A DNA stretch of 64,000 nucleotides from Lentibacter algarum (GCF_040580765.1 NZ_CP158687.1:1736001-1800000); one strand, 5' to 3'; shown: positions 25,811 to 35,791, counted from the first letter of the stretch. Notes: generated from the letters alone by a model not told the origin. A program made the numbers and translations.

Positions 25811-25838
25811 CTTTGTAACGCAAATTTTTAAGAAAATG

Positions 25839-25922
25839 TGGTGCGGGTGAAGGGACTCGAACCCCCACGCCATAGGCGCCAGAACCTAAATCTGGTGCGT
25901 CTACCAATTCCGCCACACCCGC
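25839..25922 (-). tRNA. tRNA-Leu (TAG)
   Basis: 84 bases with encoded CCA. Acceptor GCGGGTG / CACCCGC, anticodon TAG in ATTTAGGTT, a long variable arm (GGCGCCTATGGCGT) and T-loop GGTTCGAGTC. Class II structure and anticodon together identify leucine. A TATATC -10-like hexamer lies upstream at about 25930. Confidence 0.97.
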
Positions 25923-26060
25923 AACAGAGCGGGATATAGCCAAGGCCGTCACACTTTGCGAGCACAAATTGCCTCCATCGTACGAAAAAAGCGCGACATT
26001 TACCGTTTGTTGCCTTATCTTGAGTAAAAATTGAGGCAGTAAAAAACATACGGGTGCAAA

Positions 26061-26549
26061 ATGAAGCCCTTTTCAGCAGAAGACTCTGCGCAGACTCAGC
26101 CTGTATCTGAGCCGGCAGGCTTTGTATTAGGCAGTAATATCCTAACTTTAGACGGCGAATTGCCCGTCGAATTTCTCAACGTTGGGGACCGCATCATTAC
26201 GAGGGATGCGGGCATGGTCGTCTTGCGTGATGTGAACGTGATTGAGGTTGAATGTCCAATGGTCTGGATCATGGGCGGTTCACTGGGGCATGATAAACCA
26301 GAAGACGACACGTACCTACTCGCATCACAAAAAGTCCTTGTTCGGGACTGGCGTGCCAAAGCACTTACACAACAAAAGCAAGCGCTTGTGCTGGCAGAAA
26401 GCCTCGTAGACGGCGAATTTATCCGCTTGGTCGGCCACCAAAGAATCACGATTTTCCAACTTGTTTTTGATGCTTCTCATATCGTGTATGTCGATGGGCT
26501 GGAGCTTGCTTGCGAACAAAATCAAACAAGCATTGAATTGGCGGCCTAG
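26061..26549 (+). CDS. Hint-domain-like protein with no catalytic cysteine
   Basis: 162 residues. GFVLGSNILTLDGELPVEFLNVGDRIITRDAG aligns with the opening of the Rhodobacteraceae Hint_2 domain, in which a Cys-Phe-x-x-Gly-Thr pattern normally starts the autoprocessing site. Here the Cys position is Gly, so self-cleavage is unlikely. The later IMGGSLGHDKPEDD and LVRDWRAKAL still fit the fold. No repeat or secretion domain is attached. Its end overlaps the convergent repair-enzyme gene by 4 bp. Probably a degenerate or repurposed Hint. Confidence 0.65.
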   Translation: MKPFSAEDSAQTQPVSEPAGFVLGSNILTLDGELPVEFLNVGDRIITRDAGMVVLRDVNVIEVECPMVWIMGGSLGHDKPEDDTYLLASQKVLVRDWRAKALTQQKQALVLAESLVDGEFIRLVGHQRITIFQLVFDASHIVYVDGLELACEQNQTSIELAA

Positions 26550-28123
26550 GAGCAGAGGCGCTTAAAGACTTTGGGCAATTCCTCCGCCAGATCCTCAGCA
26601 ATCAGCCCCGGGCCAAAGCTAAGGGCGCATTCCACATGGAGCCAAGCACCCGTCTCAGCAGCGCTCATCGGGCTAAAACCACGCGCGAGGAGACCAGCAA
26701 TAAAGCCTGCGAGCACATCTCCAGAGCCAGCCGTTGCAAGCCAAGGTGCAGCACGCTCACCGAGCGCCGAGTTAACACTACATCGCCCGTCTGGTGATGC
26801 GATCACGGTATCGGCGCCCTTATACAACACTACGCAGCCCGCACGCGCGGCCGCTTCGCGCGTGGCATCAACCTTGGAGTATGCAGGCCCATCTAGGGAG
26901 GGCGCATTCAGCTTTGCAGCCAAATCAGGAAACAAGCGAGCGAACTCACCACCATGGGGCGTGAGGATGCATGTCTCTGTCACCAAATCGAAAAGAGCTT
27001 CGGGCCTACCTTCATAGGCACTCAAAGCGTCCGCATCCAACACACATGCCCGCCCCGCCGCAACCGCTACGGGCACTAGCCCCCCTGCCCGCTCAATCCC
27101 AAGCCCTGGACCAAGGCAAAGTACATTAATCCGTTCATCCTCCAGAATCCCAGACAAATCCTCCTTGGAATCTACCCTTTTAAGCATGATCCCCGTGACC
27201 TGGCTCGCCACTTCCATTTGCGCAGAGCCAGGCACGCCCAAGGTCACCAACCCTGCTCCGATCCGAAGCGCAGCACGGCCGGAAAGCCGAGCTGCCCCCG
27301 TTCGACCAGCGCCTCCTGAGAGTACAAGTGTATGGCCGTGCGAATACTTGTGGCTTGAGCTTTGAGCAGTCGAATTCAAAACAGCCTTTCGACTTGCCCC
27401 GATACGAGCCTGACCGCTCAAATATGAAACTGATGTCTCTCTCCGGAAATCGGGCAAATACTGATCGATACCGATGCTTTTGACCGCGCAGGCGCGCAAC
27501 ACTCCAGCGAGAGGCAACAAAGCATGACCTTGCCGGAGCCTCTCGAATGTGACGGTCAGAGCAACACTGAGCGGCCCTTCAAAATCACTCCGACTTTCGC
27601 CAAGAAAGCGGCCACTATCCGAACAAAAACCGCTCGGAACATCTATCGCAACGTCAATTCCGGCTTTGTACATCTCCTTACAGAACAGCCAAGCATCTTC
27701 CGTAAGAGGACGAGACAGGCCTGTTCCGAAAACGGCATCAATCACCAGATCAAAATTGGCGGATAGATAGCCGCCTTCAAGGCTCTCATTTGACGTGATT
27801 GTCCCTAAGCACAGCCAACGCTCATAATTTACGCGAGCATCGGGCGACAGCTTGGCGGCGTCGCCGTAAAGAAACACCTCAACCTCCCACCCCCATTCCT
27901 TGAGCAATCGCGCCACAACAAACCCGTCGCCACCGTTGTTACCAGGGCCACATAAAACCACTGCTTTATGCCTGCTTGCCGCAAGCGTCGGCCATTCTTC
28001 AAATACCGCTTCGACGACACCGCGCCCTGCGCGCTCCATCAACTCAAGACCCGTCACTTGCCCAGCGTCTGTCGCTGTGTTTTCGGCGGTTCTCATTTGG
28101 GCTGCAGTTAGGAGTTCACTCAT
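26546..28123 (-). CDS. nnr: bifunctional NAD(P)H-hydrate epimerase / ADP-dependent dehydratase
   Basis: 525 residues from 28123, preceded by AGGGGG. The N-terminal YjeF_N epimerase domain (VLCGPGNNGGDGFVVARLL, about residues 52-75) is followed by a carbohydrate-kinase-like dehydratase domain with HGHTLVLSGGAGRTGAARL and, near the end, APWLATAGSGDVLAGFIAG. It repairs hydrated NADH and NADPH in the cytosol. It is transcribed away from glnB and meets the Hint gene tail to tail. Confidence 0.93.
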   Translation of the reverse strand: MSELLTAAQMRTAENTATDAGQVTGLELMERAGRGVVEAVFEEWPTLAASRHKAVVLCGPGNNGGDGFVVARLLKEWGWEVEVFLYGDAAKLSPDARVNYERWLCLGTITSNESLEGGYLSANFDLVIDAVFGTGLSRPLTEDAWLFCKEMYKAGIDVAIDVPSGFCSDSGRFLGESRSDFEGPLSVALTVTFERLRQGHALLPLAGVLRACAVKSIGIDQYLPDFRRETSVSYLSGQARIGASRKAVLNSTAQSSSHKYSHGHTLVLSGGAGRTGAARLSGRAALRIGAGLVTLGVPGSAQMEVASQVTGIMLKRVDSKEDLSGILEDERINVLCLGPGLGIERAGGLVPVAVAAGRACVLDADALSAYEGRPEALFDLVTETCILTPHGGEFARLFPDLAAKLNAPSLDGPAYSKVDATREAAARAGCVVLYKGADTVIASPDGRCSVNSALGERAAPWLATAGSGDVLAGFIAGLLARGFSPMSAAETGAWLHVECALSFGPGLIAEDLAEELPKVFKRLCS

Positions 28124-28204
28124 GGCACAGGCCCCCTGATTCACTTTTGATCTAAAAATAAGCATGCCGCCTAATTTTTAATCACATAATATTTCACACG
28201 GTGA

Positions 28205-28630
<426 letters not shown>

Positions 28631-28665
28631 TCTACTTTCTTACAGTAACGAAAAGGACCAAGAGA

Positions 28666-30072
28666 ATGAGCACACAAGACGTTCTCAAGACGCTAAAGGA
28701 CGAAAATATCGCTTATGTCGATATTAGATTCACCGACATTCGTGGCAAGCTCCAGCACGTAACCGTCGATGTTGATTTGGTTGATGAAGACTTCCTCGAG
28801 GAAGGCTTCATGTTTGACGGCTCGTCAATCGCTGGCTGGAAGTCCATTGAAAACTCGGACATGAAGCTGATCGTTGACACGGACAGCGCATATATTGATC
28901 CGTTCTACGCGGAAAAAACGCTTTGCGTTCACTGCTCAATCGTAGAGCCTGACACAGGCGAAGCCTACGAGCGTGACCCACGCGGTACAGCCCAAAAAGC
29001 TGAAGCTTATCTTAAAGAGTCAGGCATTGGCGATGTTGCTTACATGGGTCCAGAGGCTGAATTCTTCATTTTTGACGACGTTCGTTTTGAGAACAAAATC
29101 AATAAAGTATCTTACGAAGTAGATGCAGTAGATGCATCATGGAACACAGATACAGAGTATGAAATGGGTAACTCGGGCCACCGCCCTGGGCTCAAGGGCG
29201 GTTACTTCCCTGTAAACCCAATCGACGACGCTCAAGACCTTCGCTCAGAGATGCTTTCCACAATGAAAAGCCTCGGTATGAAGGTTGATAAGCATCACCA
29301 CGAAGTTGCCTCATGCCAGCATGAGCTTGGCCTCATTTTTGGCACGGTGACCAAGCAAGCGGACGAGATCCAGAAGTACAAATACGTAATCCACAACGTT
29401 GCTCACGCCTATGGCAAGTCAGCTACGTTCATGCCGAAACCTATTTATGGTGACAACGGCACAGGCATGCATGTAAACATGTCGATCTGGAAAGATGGAA
29501 AGCCACTTTTTGCAGGCGACAAGTATGCCGATCTTAGCCAAGAAGCACTTTATTTCATCGGTGGTATTCTGAAGCACGCGAAGACGCTCAATGCCTTCAC
29601 CAACCCATCGACCAACAGCTACAAGCGATTGATCCCTGGTTTTGAGGCCCCTGTTCTGCGCGCATATTCAGCGCGCAACCGTTCAGGTTGCGTTCGCATC
29701 CCATGGACAGAGTCACCAAAGGCCAAGCGCGTTGAAGCTCGCTTCCCAGATCCTTCTGCAAACCCATATCTTTGCTTTGCTGCCCTTCTTATGGCTGGCC
29801 TAGACGGGATTAAGAACAAGATCGATCCGGGCGAAGCTATGGACAAGAACCTGTATGATCTTCCAGCAGAAGAGCTCGCAGGTATCCCAACGGTTTGCGG
29901 CTCACTTCGTGAAGCTCTGGAGTGCCTTGAAGCGGATCATGCGTTCCTGCTCGCGGGCGACGTGTTCACAAAAGACCAGATTGAGGGCTATTTGGAACTC
30001 AAAATGGAAGAAGTCTTGCACTATGAGCACACGCCACACCCTGTAGAGTTTGGCATGTATTACAGCTGCTGA
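28666..30072 (+). CDS. glnA: glutamine synthetase type I
   Basis: 468 residues, usual length. [12 protein letters not shown], the ATP site GTGMHVNMS and NRSGCVRIP, and the adenylylation tyrosine in [10 protein letters not shown] (near residue 397) are seen. It joins ammonia to glutamate in the cytosol as a dodecamer; the tyrosine motif indicates control by GlnE. It is the second gene of glnB-glnA and ends at a strong terminator. Confidence 0.98.
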   Translation: MSTQDVLKTLKDENIAYVDIRFTDIRGKLQHVTVDVDLVDEDFLEEGFMFDGSSIAGWKSIENSDMKLIVDTDSAYIDPFYAEKTLCVHCSIVEPDTGEAYERDPRGTAQKAEAYLKESGIGDVAYMGPEAEFFIFDDVRFENKINKVSYEVDAVDASWNTDTEYEMGNSGHRPGLKGGYFPVNPIDDAQDLRSEMLSTMKSLGMKVDKHHHEVASCQHELGLIFGTVTKQADEIQKYKYVIHNVAHAYGKSATFMPKPIYGDNGTGMHVNMSIWKDGKPLFAGDKYADLSQEALYFIGGILKHAKTLNAFTNPSTNSYKRLIPGFEAPVLRAYSARNRSGCVRIPWTESPKAKRVEARFPDPSANPYLCFAALLMAGLDGIKNKIDPGEAMDKNLYDLPAEELAGIPTVCGSLREALECLEADHAFLLAGDVFTKDQIEGYLELKMEEVLHYEHTPHPVEFGMYYSC

Positions 30073-30091
30073 GATCAAGACTTGGCACTGC

Positions 30092-30121
30092 AGGCCTGCC
30101 CGAAAGGGCAGGCCTTTTTTG
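30092..30121 (+). terminator. intrinsic terminator of glnB-glnA
   Basis: AGGCCTGCCC (30092-30101), loop GAAA, GGGCAGGCCT (30106-30115) and then TTTTT. A textbook rho-independent terminator 20 bp after glnA. Confidence 0.95.
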
Positions 30122-30176
30122 TTGGCGCATCCACGGCTTCCAGATATGCTTACCTCAAGCTTTTGGAGTATTGTTC

Positions 30177-30971
30177 ATGCGTATGCTTTCTTTATCCGTC
30201 ACCTTGGCTTTTGGCTTGTCCTCTGCTGCAGCGGCAGCTCCCTGTGGCAATACATCTTCGGGCTTCAATACCTGGAAAGCAGATTTTGCCAAGACAGCTC
30301 AAAAAGCGGGGGTAAAACAACGCGGACTTCAAGCTCTCGCGGCAACCACCTATTCTAGCGCGACAATCTCAGCGGATCGCAATCAGAAAAGCTTCAAATA
30401 TAGTCTATCGAAGTTCATGCAGGTTCGTGGGGCCGACACAATCATTGCACAAGGGCGCAAACGAAAGGCCCAAAATTCAAACTTCTATACAAATTTAGAG
30501 CGTCGCTATGGCGTTCCAGCGGGTGTCATTATTGCTATCCACGGCATGGAAACCGCCTTTGGCGGATTTATGGGAGACACTAAAGTTGTGTCTGCGATTG
30601 TCACACTGACTTTTGATTGTCGCCGCTCTGAATTTTTTGAGCCTCATGCCATTGGCGCTCTAAAGCTTGTTGATCAAGGCTCAATTAGCCCAGAGACAAA
30701 GGGCGCCAAACACGGTGAGCTTGGCCACACTCAATTTCTCCCCGGTAATGCTATGAACTATGGGGTCGATGGAAATGGAGATGGCCGCGTCGATTTTTAC
30801 AATCAAGCAGATGCACTGGCGTCGACAGCGAATTTTCTGCAGCAAAAAGGCTGGCAATCAGGCAAAGGCTATCAGGAAGGCGAGCCGAACTATCCAGTCC
30901 TCAAACAATGGAATGCGGCCACAGTATACCAGCAATCCCTCGCCATCATGGGCAAGCGGATTGACGGTTAA
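30177..30971 (+). CDS. MltB-type lytic murein transglycosylase
   Basis: 264 residues from the ATG at 30177, with GGAG eight bases upstream. A signal peptide of about 21 residues precedes an SLT_2 domain; the catalytic Glu lies in IIAIHGMETAFGGFMG and the substrate cleft in GHTQFLPGNAMNYGVDGNGDG. It cleaves peptidoglycan to anhydromuropeptides in the periplasm. No lipobox is seen, unlike E. coli MltB. Its 3' end overlaps the convergent DUF3445 gene by 26 bp. Confidence 0.9.
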   Translation: MRMLSLSVTLAFGLSSAAAAAPCGNTSSGFNTWKADFAKTAQKAGVKQRGLQALAATTYSSATISADRNQKSFKYSLSKFMQVRGADTIIAQGRKRKAQNSNFYTNLERRYGVPAGVIIAIHGMETAFGGFMGDTKVVSAIVTLTFDCRRSEFFEPHAIGALKLVDQGSISPETKGAKHGELGHTQFLPGNAMNYGVDGNGDGRVDFYNQADALASTANFLQQKGWQSGKGYQEGEPNYPVLKQWNAATVYQQSLAIMGKRIDG

Positions 30972-31722
30972 GTGTGCATTCAGCCAATACATAGGTATGA
31001 ATGCCAAAGATTACGGCCCCTGTTAAGGGCAAGCGTCGTATGGTTTGGAGTTCTGAACGCATAAACTTAGCAGTCTCTGCAAATCTCTCATCCCGCCGTT
31101 CGTGAGCCGAACGAGGCTGATGCAGCGCAGGATCGGCATACCAAAGCGCGTTAAAGCGCCAAAGGGGCTGCTCAACACGAACACCGTCAAACAAACGCTG
31201 AACACGTCGGGCAATGTTTTCATCATAGGATGCCACTGGTTCATGAATATTGATCAAGGGTCGCATGAACTTTTCCGCGAGCAACCAACTTGCAGGAAAG
31301 CAGAGCGACGCCCCAGTCAGAACATGCTCAAGACCCTGTTTTTGCAAGATACAAAAATCTTCTTGTGTAAGCTGAGACAGAGTAAGCATCGGGTCGGACC
31401 GATCAAGCTCTACGAGGCGTTCGTCAGGGCAAAGGAGAGCATTACCCTGCAGTGAAAAACCCTCTTTAGCTATCAATGCAGTAACGACAGTCTCCAAAAG
31501 CTCTTCAGCCGCTAAGCGCGCGTCTTCTGACATGGCCAATACCAAGTCTCTGTCTTTCTCCACGATCCGCGCCTTTTCGGCGAGCTGCGCTGCATAGGTT
31601 TCATCCACACGCAGCCAGTCGCCTTGATCAAGCGGCGAAATACCAGGCATCGCTTTAGGCCTCAGTGGATCGTAGGGGATAACTTTGTTTAATATCATAG
31701 CCGCATTGAAAGCTTCTGACAT
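30946..31722 (-). CDS. heme-dependent oxidative N-demethylase family (DUF3445)
   Basis: 258 residues. The opening LRPKAMPGISPLDQGDWLRVDETYAAQ and the later PASWLLAEKFMRPLINIHEPVASYDE and FNALWYADPALHQPR match the DUF3445 family, whose members include subunits of bacterial dimethylamine monooxygenase that use heme. Partner subunits of such enzymes are not present here. The substrate is open, but methylated amines are the known target. It diverges from dddP over 115 bp carrying a 20-bp perfect palindrome. Confidence 0.75.
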   Translation of the reverse strand: MSEAFNAAMILNKVIPYDPLRPKAMPGISPLDQGDWLRVDETYAAQLAEKARIVEKDRDLVLAMSEDARLAAEELLETVVTALIAKEGFSLQGNALLCPDERLVELDRSDPMLTLSQLTQEDFCILQKQGLEHVLTGASLCFPASWLLAEKFMRPLINIHEPVASYDENIARRVQRLFDGVRVEQPLWRFNALWYADPALHQPRSAHERRDERFAETAKFMRSELQTIRRLPLTGAVIFGIHTYVLAECTLNRQSACP

Positions 31723-31743
31723 GAATTTTCAAGTAGGCGCACA

Positions 31744-31763
31744 CGTTTTCACGACTGAAAACG
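31744..31763. promoter_or_regulatory. 20-bp inverted repeat between the DUF3445 gene and dddP
   Basis: CGTTTTCACGACTGAAAACG: eight-base perfect arms around CGAC. It is 22 bp from the DUF3445 start and 74 bp before the dddP start, a normal place for an operator that controls both divergent genes. Confidence 0.55.
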
Positions 31764-31837
31764 ACAGGGGAAAGCCGCAAACAAGCTCGCAGAGCTTTCA
31801 GCATGTTCCCAAACTCATTCATAGGGAGGCGTCTGAC

Positions 31838-33178
31838 ATGAATGAGCACTACCGAGACATCCGAAAAATAGATCCGAGCAGAGGCGCATTTTTGGCCGAT
31901 GGATCTCCCAATGATAAGAACCGTGTCGAGATTGGTCCGACGCAGTTGGCTTTCGCTGAATGGGAGGCCGCAGGGCTAATCCCGCCCAATCTTGAAGCTA
32001 TGCGAAAGTATCGCTGGGAGCGCCTCACACAGGCAATCGTTCAAAGGGGGTATGCTGGAATTCTGCTATTTGACCCGCTGAACATCCGCTACGCAACAGA
32101 TAGCACCAACATGCAGCTTTGGAATACCCATAATCCGTTTCGCGCCGTCTTGCTGTGCGCTGACGGGTACATGGTGATTTGGGACTATAAAAACTCCCCC
32201 TTTCTGAGCGAGTTCAATCCTTTGGTCCGTGAGCAACGCTCTGGCGCAGATCTGTTCTATTTTGACCGCGGCGACAAGGTTGATGTTGCGGCTGATGTTT
32301 TTGCGAATGAGGTGCGTCTTATTCTTGCTGAGCACGCTTCAGGCAACAAACGGTTAGCAGTCGATAAGGCCATGCTCCATGGCTACCGCGCTTTAGAAGC
32401 GCAGGGCTTTGAGATTATGGAGGGGGAGGAAGTGACTGAAAAGACCCGCGCCATCAAAGGGCCCGACGAAATCCGCGCCATGCGTTGTGCCAATCATGCT
32501 TGTGAAACAGCCGTAAAGAGCATGGAAGATTTTGCCCGTCTCAATGTGCCCTTTGGCACCACATCTGAGGATGATATCTGGGCAGTGCTCCACGCTGAGA
32601 ACATCCGCCGAGGTGGCGAATGGATCGAAACGCGCCTCCTCGCGTCAGGGCCTCGTACCAACCCGTGGTTTCAAGAATGTGGACCACGTCTTGTTCAAAA
32701 CAATGAAATCATAGCTTTTGATACAGACCTGATTGGCTCTTACGGAATTTGCATTGATATCAGTCGCACGTGGTGGATCGGAGACCAAAAGCCTCGTGCA
32801 GATATGGTTTATGCGATGCAACATGCACATGAACATATCATGACCAATATGGAAATGCTGAAACCCGGCGTCACGATACCAGAATTGTCTGCCAACACAC
32901 ATCGCCTCGATGATAAATTTCAGGCTCAAAAATACGGATGCCTTATGCATGGCGTCGGCCTTTGTGATGAATGGCCACTTGTCGCATATCCCGATCATGC
33001 CGTTCCAGGAGCCTTTGATTATGCTTTGGAGCCCGGAATGGTACTATGTGTTGAAGCGGCTGTGGGGGAAGTTGGGGGAGATTTCTCAATCAAGCTCGAA
33101 GACCAAGTTCTTATCACAGAAGATGGCTACGAAAACCTTACAACCTATCCATTTGATGACGCCCTAATGGGGCGTTAG
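31838..33178 (+). CDS. dddP: DMSP lyase DddP
   Basis: 446 residues from the ATG at 31838, with GGGAGG at 31824-31829. The fold is an M24 metallopeptidase, but NIRYATDSTNMQLWNTHNPF, FDTDLIGSYGICIDISRTWW and HGVGLCDEWPLVAYPD belong to DddP, which splits dimethylsulfoniopropionate into dimethyl sulfide and acrylate. The metal ligands known for the family, Asp295, Asp297, Asp307, His371, Glu406 and Glu421, and the catalytic Asp377 fall at those exact residues here. The protein is cytosolic and iron-dependent. Its stop is 2 bp from that of puuD. Confidence 0.95.
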   Translation: MNEHYRDIRKIDPSRGAFLADGSPNDKNRVEIGPTQLAFAEWEAAGLIPPNLEAMRKYRWERLTQAIVQRGYAGILLFDPLNIRYATDSTNMQLWNTHNPFRAVLLCADGYMVIWDYKNSPFLSEFNPLVREQRSGADLFYFDRGDKVDVAADVFANEVRLILAEHASGNKRLAVDKAMLHGYRALEAQGFEIMEGEEVTEKTRAIKGPDEIRAMRCANHACETAVKSMEDFARLNVPFGTTSEDDIWAVLHAENIRRGGEWIETRLLASGPRTNPWFQECGPRLVQNNEIIAFDTDLIGSYGICIDISRTWWIGDQKPRADMVYAMQHAHEHIMTNMEMLKPGVTIPELSANTHRLDDKFQAQKYGCLMHGVGLCDEWPLVAYPDHAVPGAFDYALEPGMVLCVEAAVGEVGGDFSIKLEDQVLITEDGYENLTTYPFDDALMGR

Positions 33179-33180
33179 CT

Positions 33181-34440
33181 TTAATTGGCCGCAAGCCGTA
33201 GAGGGAGCTGACTTGCCGCGTTTCGATACCATGAAATGATCGCTGCGCGCTCTTCTGGCTCGATATAGGTCACATTGGCGGGGGGCATGGCTCTGGTTAC
33301 ACCAGCCTGTAGATAGATATCGCGTGCGTGCGCCACGATATCTGAAGCTGTTTCAAGATGAACACCTTTTGGCGCAGACCTTACGCCTTCATAAAAGGTT
33401 TCACGCGCATGACACATCGAACAGCGACCCAAAACGATGTCTTGAACCTCGTCAAAGCCCTCGGAAGAAGCAAAGACTTGTTCAGTGGTTGTAAGAGGGC
33501 GTGCCTCTGCGTCTTCGAGACTGTCAAACTCAAGTGGCAAAGTTGAAATCCACATGATTGCGACAAACAATAGCCCCGTCACCAGCCATGTCCAAAGAGG
33601 ACGGCTATTTCCCGCGTGCATCGAGTTGAAATAGTGGCGAATGCTAACCCCCATGAGAAATACAAGTGCCGCAATCACCCAATTGTATTCTGAGGCAAAC
33701 GCCAAAGGATAATGGTTTGACAGCATTAAGAAGATAACAGGTAAGGTCAGATAGTTGTTGTGAGTCGAGCGCAGCTTAGCAATCTTGCCGTACTTTGCAT
33801 CTGGAGTACGCCCCTCTTGCAAGTCTTTCACGACGATACGCTGATTTGGCATAATGATGAAAAATACATTCGCCGTCATAATCGTGGCCGTGAATGCACC
33901 GAGGTGCAGAAGGGTTGCACGCCCTGTGAAAATCTCGTTGTAGCCCCAGCCCATCGCAATCAAGAGTACAAACAGCAAAAGCATGAGCACTGTCGGACTT
34001 TCACCAAGCTTCGACTTGCAGAGGAAATCATATACGATCCAGCCGACAGTCAACGACGCCGCAGAAATCATAATTCCTTGCAAAAGGCTGATGTCTGCTT
34101 TGGCTGCATCAATCAGATACAGCTCACCTCCAACCCAATAAACAATCATAAGAAGGGCCGCACCAGACAGCCAAGTTGCGTAGCTTTCCCATTTGAACCA
34201 CGTTAGGTGGTCGGGCATGTTCTCTGGGGCAACAAGGTATTTTTGAACGTGATAAAAGCCGCCGCCATGGACTTGCCACTCTTCGCCATGTGCCCCAACG
34301 GGCAAATGAGGCGTCTTTCGCAGACCCAAATCAAGCGCGATAAAATAAAATGACGAGCCAATCCAAGCGATTGCCGTAATGACGTGCAGCCAACGGACAG
34401 CAAAGCCTATCCAGTCCCACATAATTGCAAATTCGTGCAT
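33181..34440 (-). CDS. puuD: membrane urate hydroxylase with cytochrome c domain
   Basis: 419 residues. Eight or so helices form the urate oxidase N-domain (WLHVITAIAWIGSSFYFIALDLGL, HVQKYLVAPENMPDHLTWFKWESYATWL). The C-terminal 100 residues are a cytochrome c with CSMCHA heme-binding motif. It oxidises urate to 5-hydroxyisourate at the membrane and passes electrons to the respiratory chain, in place of soluble uricase. It heads the purine-degradation cluster and diverges from the LysR gene. Confidence 0.95.
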   Translation of the reverse strand: MHEFAIMWDWIGFAVRWLHVITAIAWIGSSFYFIALDLGLRKTPHLPVGAHGEEWQVHGGGFYHVQKYLVAPENMPDHLTWFKWESYATWLSGAALLMIVYWVGGELYLIDAAKADISLLQGIMISAASLTVGWIVYDFLCKSKLGESPTVLMLLLFVLLIAMGWGYNEIFTGRATLLHLGAFTATIMTANVFFIIMPNQRIVVKDLQEGRTPDAKYGKIAKLRSTHNNYLTLPVIFLMLSNHYPLAFASEYNWVIAALVFLMGVSIRHYFNSMHAGNSRPLWTWLVTGLLFVAIMWISTLPLEFDSLEDAEARPLTTTEQVFASSEGFDEVQDIVLGRCSMCHARETFYEGVRSAPKGVHLETASDIVAHARDIYLQAGVTRAMPPANVTYIEPEERAAIISWYRNAASQLPLRLAAN

Positions 34441-34467
34441 AATCGCTCCTTAAGTTTGCAGCGAAAC

Positions 34468-34481
34468 TAGCGTGTTCGCTA
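34468..34481. promoter_or_regulatory. inverted repeat between puuD and the LysR gene
   Basis: TAGCG-TGTT-CGCTA in the 95-bp divergent region, 27 bp from the puuD start. Its size and T...A ends fit a LysR half-site pair. Candidate operator only. Confidence 0.35.
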
Positions 34482-34535
34482 ATTATCGTGTATTGCAAAA
34501 AACTACCCAAGAGCTTCAAAAAAAGTCAAATAATA

Positions 34536-35441
34536 ATGGCCTACCTAGACAACATACAAACTTTTGTGCGCGTTTTCGAGCTCGGAAATATGTCCGCAGC
34601 TGCGCGTGATCTGCGCATTTCTGCTGCAGTAGCATCGTCTCGCATATCTCAGCTAGAGGATCATCTAGGTGTGCGCCTGTTTCAACGCACAACGCGGCTA
34701 CTCAACGCCACCGAACAAGGAAACACCTTTTATAAGGGCGCTCTGAAAATCCTCGAGGCGGTCGAAGAAGCCGAGGCAGATATCAATGATATTACTCGCT
34801 CGCCGCGCGGTACGCTTTATGTCGCGGCCCCGTTAGGTGTCGGTCAGACGTTTATTGCACCTGCCGTGCCCAAATTTCACGAGACATATCCGCTCATCAA
34901 CATACGCTTGCGACTTTCAGACAGAAAACTTGACCTTGCTGCAGAAGGTCTGGATGCCGCATTTTTTCTTGGGGTCCCCCAAGATAGTAATCTGCGCATA
35001 CGAAAGATCGCAGATTGTCCTCGGCTCTTGTGCGCATCCCCGCGCTATATTGAAAAACGTGGCATGCCAACAAGCAGTGACGAACTCAAGACAGATGCTC
35101 ACGATTGTCTCAATCTGCGCTATCCTGGCGCGCCAGAATTCCAATGGCCTCTTCAAACTCCTGAGGGAACAAAGCGTGTCACTGTTTCAGGGCCGTATGA
35201 AACAGACCATGGAGAAATACTCACCAACTGGGCACTGGAAGGCTATGGGATCATTTTGAAGCCAGTTTTCGAAGTGGCCGAGCATCTGGCTTCAGGGCGT
35301 TTGGTTCCCGTTTTGGAGCATGAGCCGCCCCTGCCAATACAGCTGGCTTGTCTTTACATGCACAGACGCCGGCAAGACCCCAAAGCGCGCCTTTTCATTG
35401 ACTTTATGGTAGAGCACATAACGGCCAATATCGCCACTTAG
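34536..35441 (+). CDS. LysR-family transcriptional regulator
   Basis: 301 residues from the ATG at 34536. An N-terminal winged helix-turn-helix (FVRVFELGNMSAAARDLRISAAVASSRISQLEDHLGVRLFQRTTR) is followed by a periplasmic-binding-like effector domain. Its position between puuD and uraH makes it the likely regulator of the purine cluster, possibly sensing urate or allantoin. No strong ribosome binding site is seen. Ends overlapping the convergent uraH by 4 bp. Confidence 0.9.
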   Translation: MAYLDNIQTFVRVFELGNMSAAARDLRISAAVASSRISQLEDHLGVRLFQRTTRLLNATEQGNTFYKGALKILEAVEEAEADINDITRSPRGTLYVAAPLGVGQTFIAPAVPKFHETYPLINIRLRLSDRKLDLAAEGLDAAFFLGVPQDSNLRIRKIADCPRLLCASPRYIEKRGMPTSSDELKTDAHDCLNLRYPGAPEFQWPLQTPEGTKRVTVSGPYETDHGEILTNWALEGYGIILKPVFEVAEHLASGRLVPVLEHEPPLPIQLACLYMHRRRQDPKARLFIDFMVEHITANIAT

Positions 35442-35791
35442 CTACCGCGGTATGTCGAATAACCAAAAGGTGAAAGCAAGAGTGGTACATGATAGTGCGT
35501 TGCTTCTGACATACCGAAACGAAGTGGAATTACATCTAAAAACCGAGGTGCCTCAACAGGGGCGCCTGATGCATCTAGATAAGCTCCTGCGTGGAATACC
35601 AACTCGTATTCACCTATTTCAAACTCTGCTTCAGGCAAGATTTTCTCATCGGTTCGGCCGTCAGAATTTGTGACAAGCGTACGGACATGGGTTCTCCCAG
35701 ACACTTCTAGTTTGAATAGCTCAATCTTCAGGCCAGCTGCAGGACATCCTTGAGCCGTATCCAAGACATGTGTGGTTAAATATCCAGCCAT
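35438..35791 (-). CDS. uraH: 5-hydroxyisourate hydrolase
   Basis: 117 residues from 35791, with GGAGAAG just upstream. A transthyretin-like fold: MAGYLTTHVLDTAQGCPAAGLKIEL carries the first active-site His, and the C-terminus HYHVPLLLSPFGYSTYRGS the second His and the diagnostic YRGS tail. It opens 5-hydroxyisourate to OHCU, the step after PuuD. It diverges from puuE over a region with a perfect palindrome. Confidence 0.96.
   Translation of the reverse strand: MAGYLTTHVLDTAQGCPAAGLKIELFKLEVSGRTHVRTLVTNSDGRTDEKILPEAEFEIGEYELVFHAGAYLDASGAPVEAPRFLDVIPLRFGMSEATHYHVPLLLSPFGYSTYRGS

Noticed and set aside
25990..26060. TGCCT/AGGCA repeat before the Hint gene as an operator
   Set aside because: Arms of only five bases with a long loop; expected by chance.
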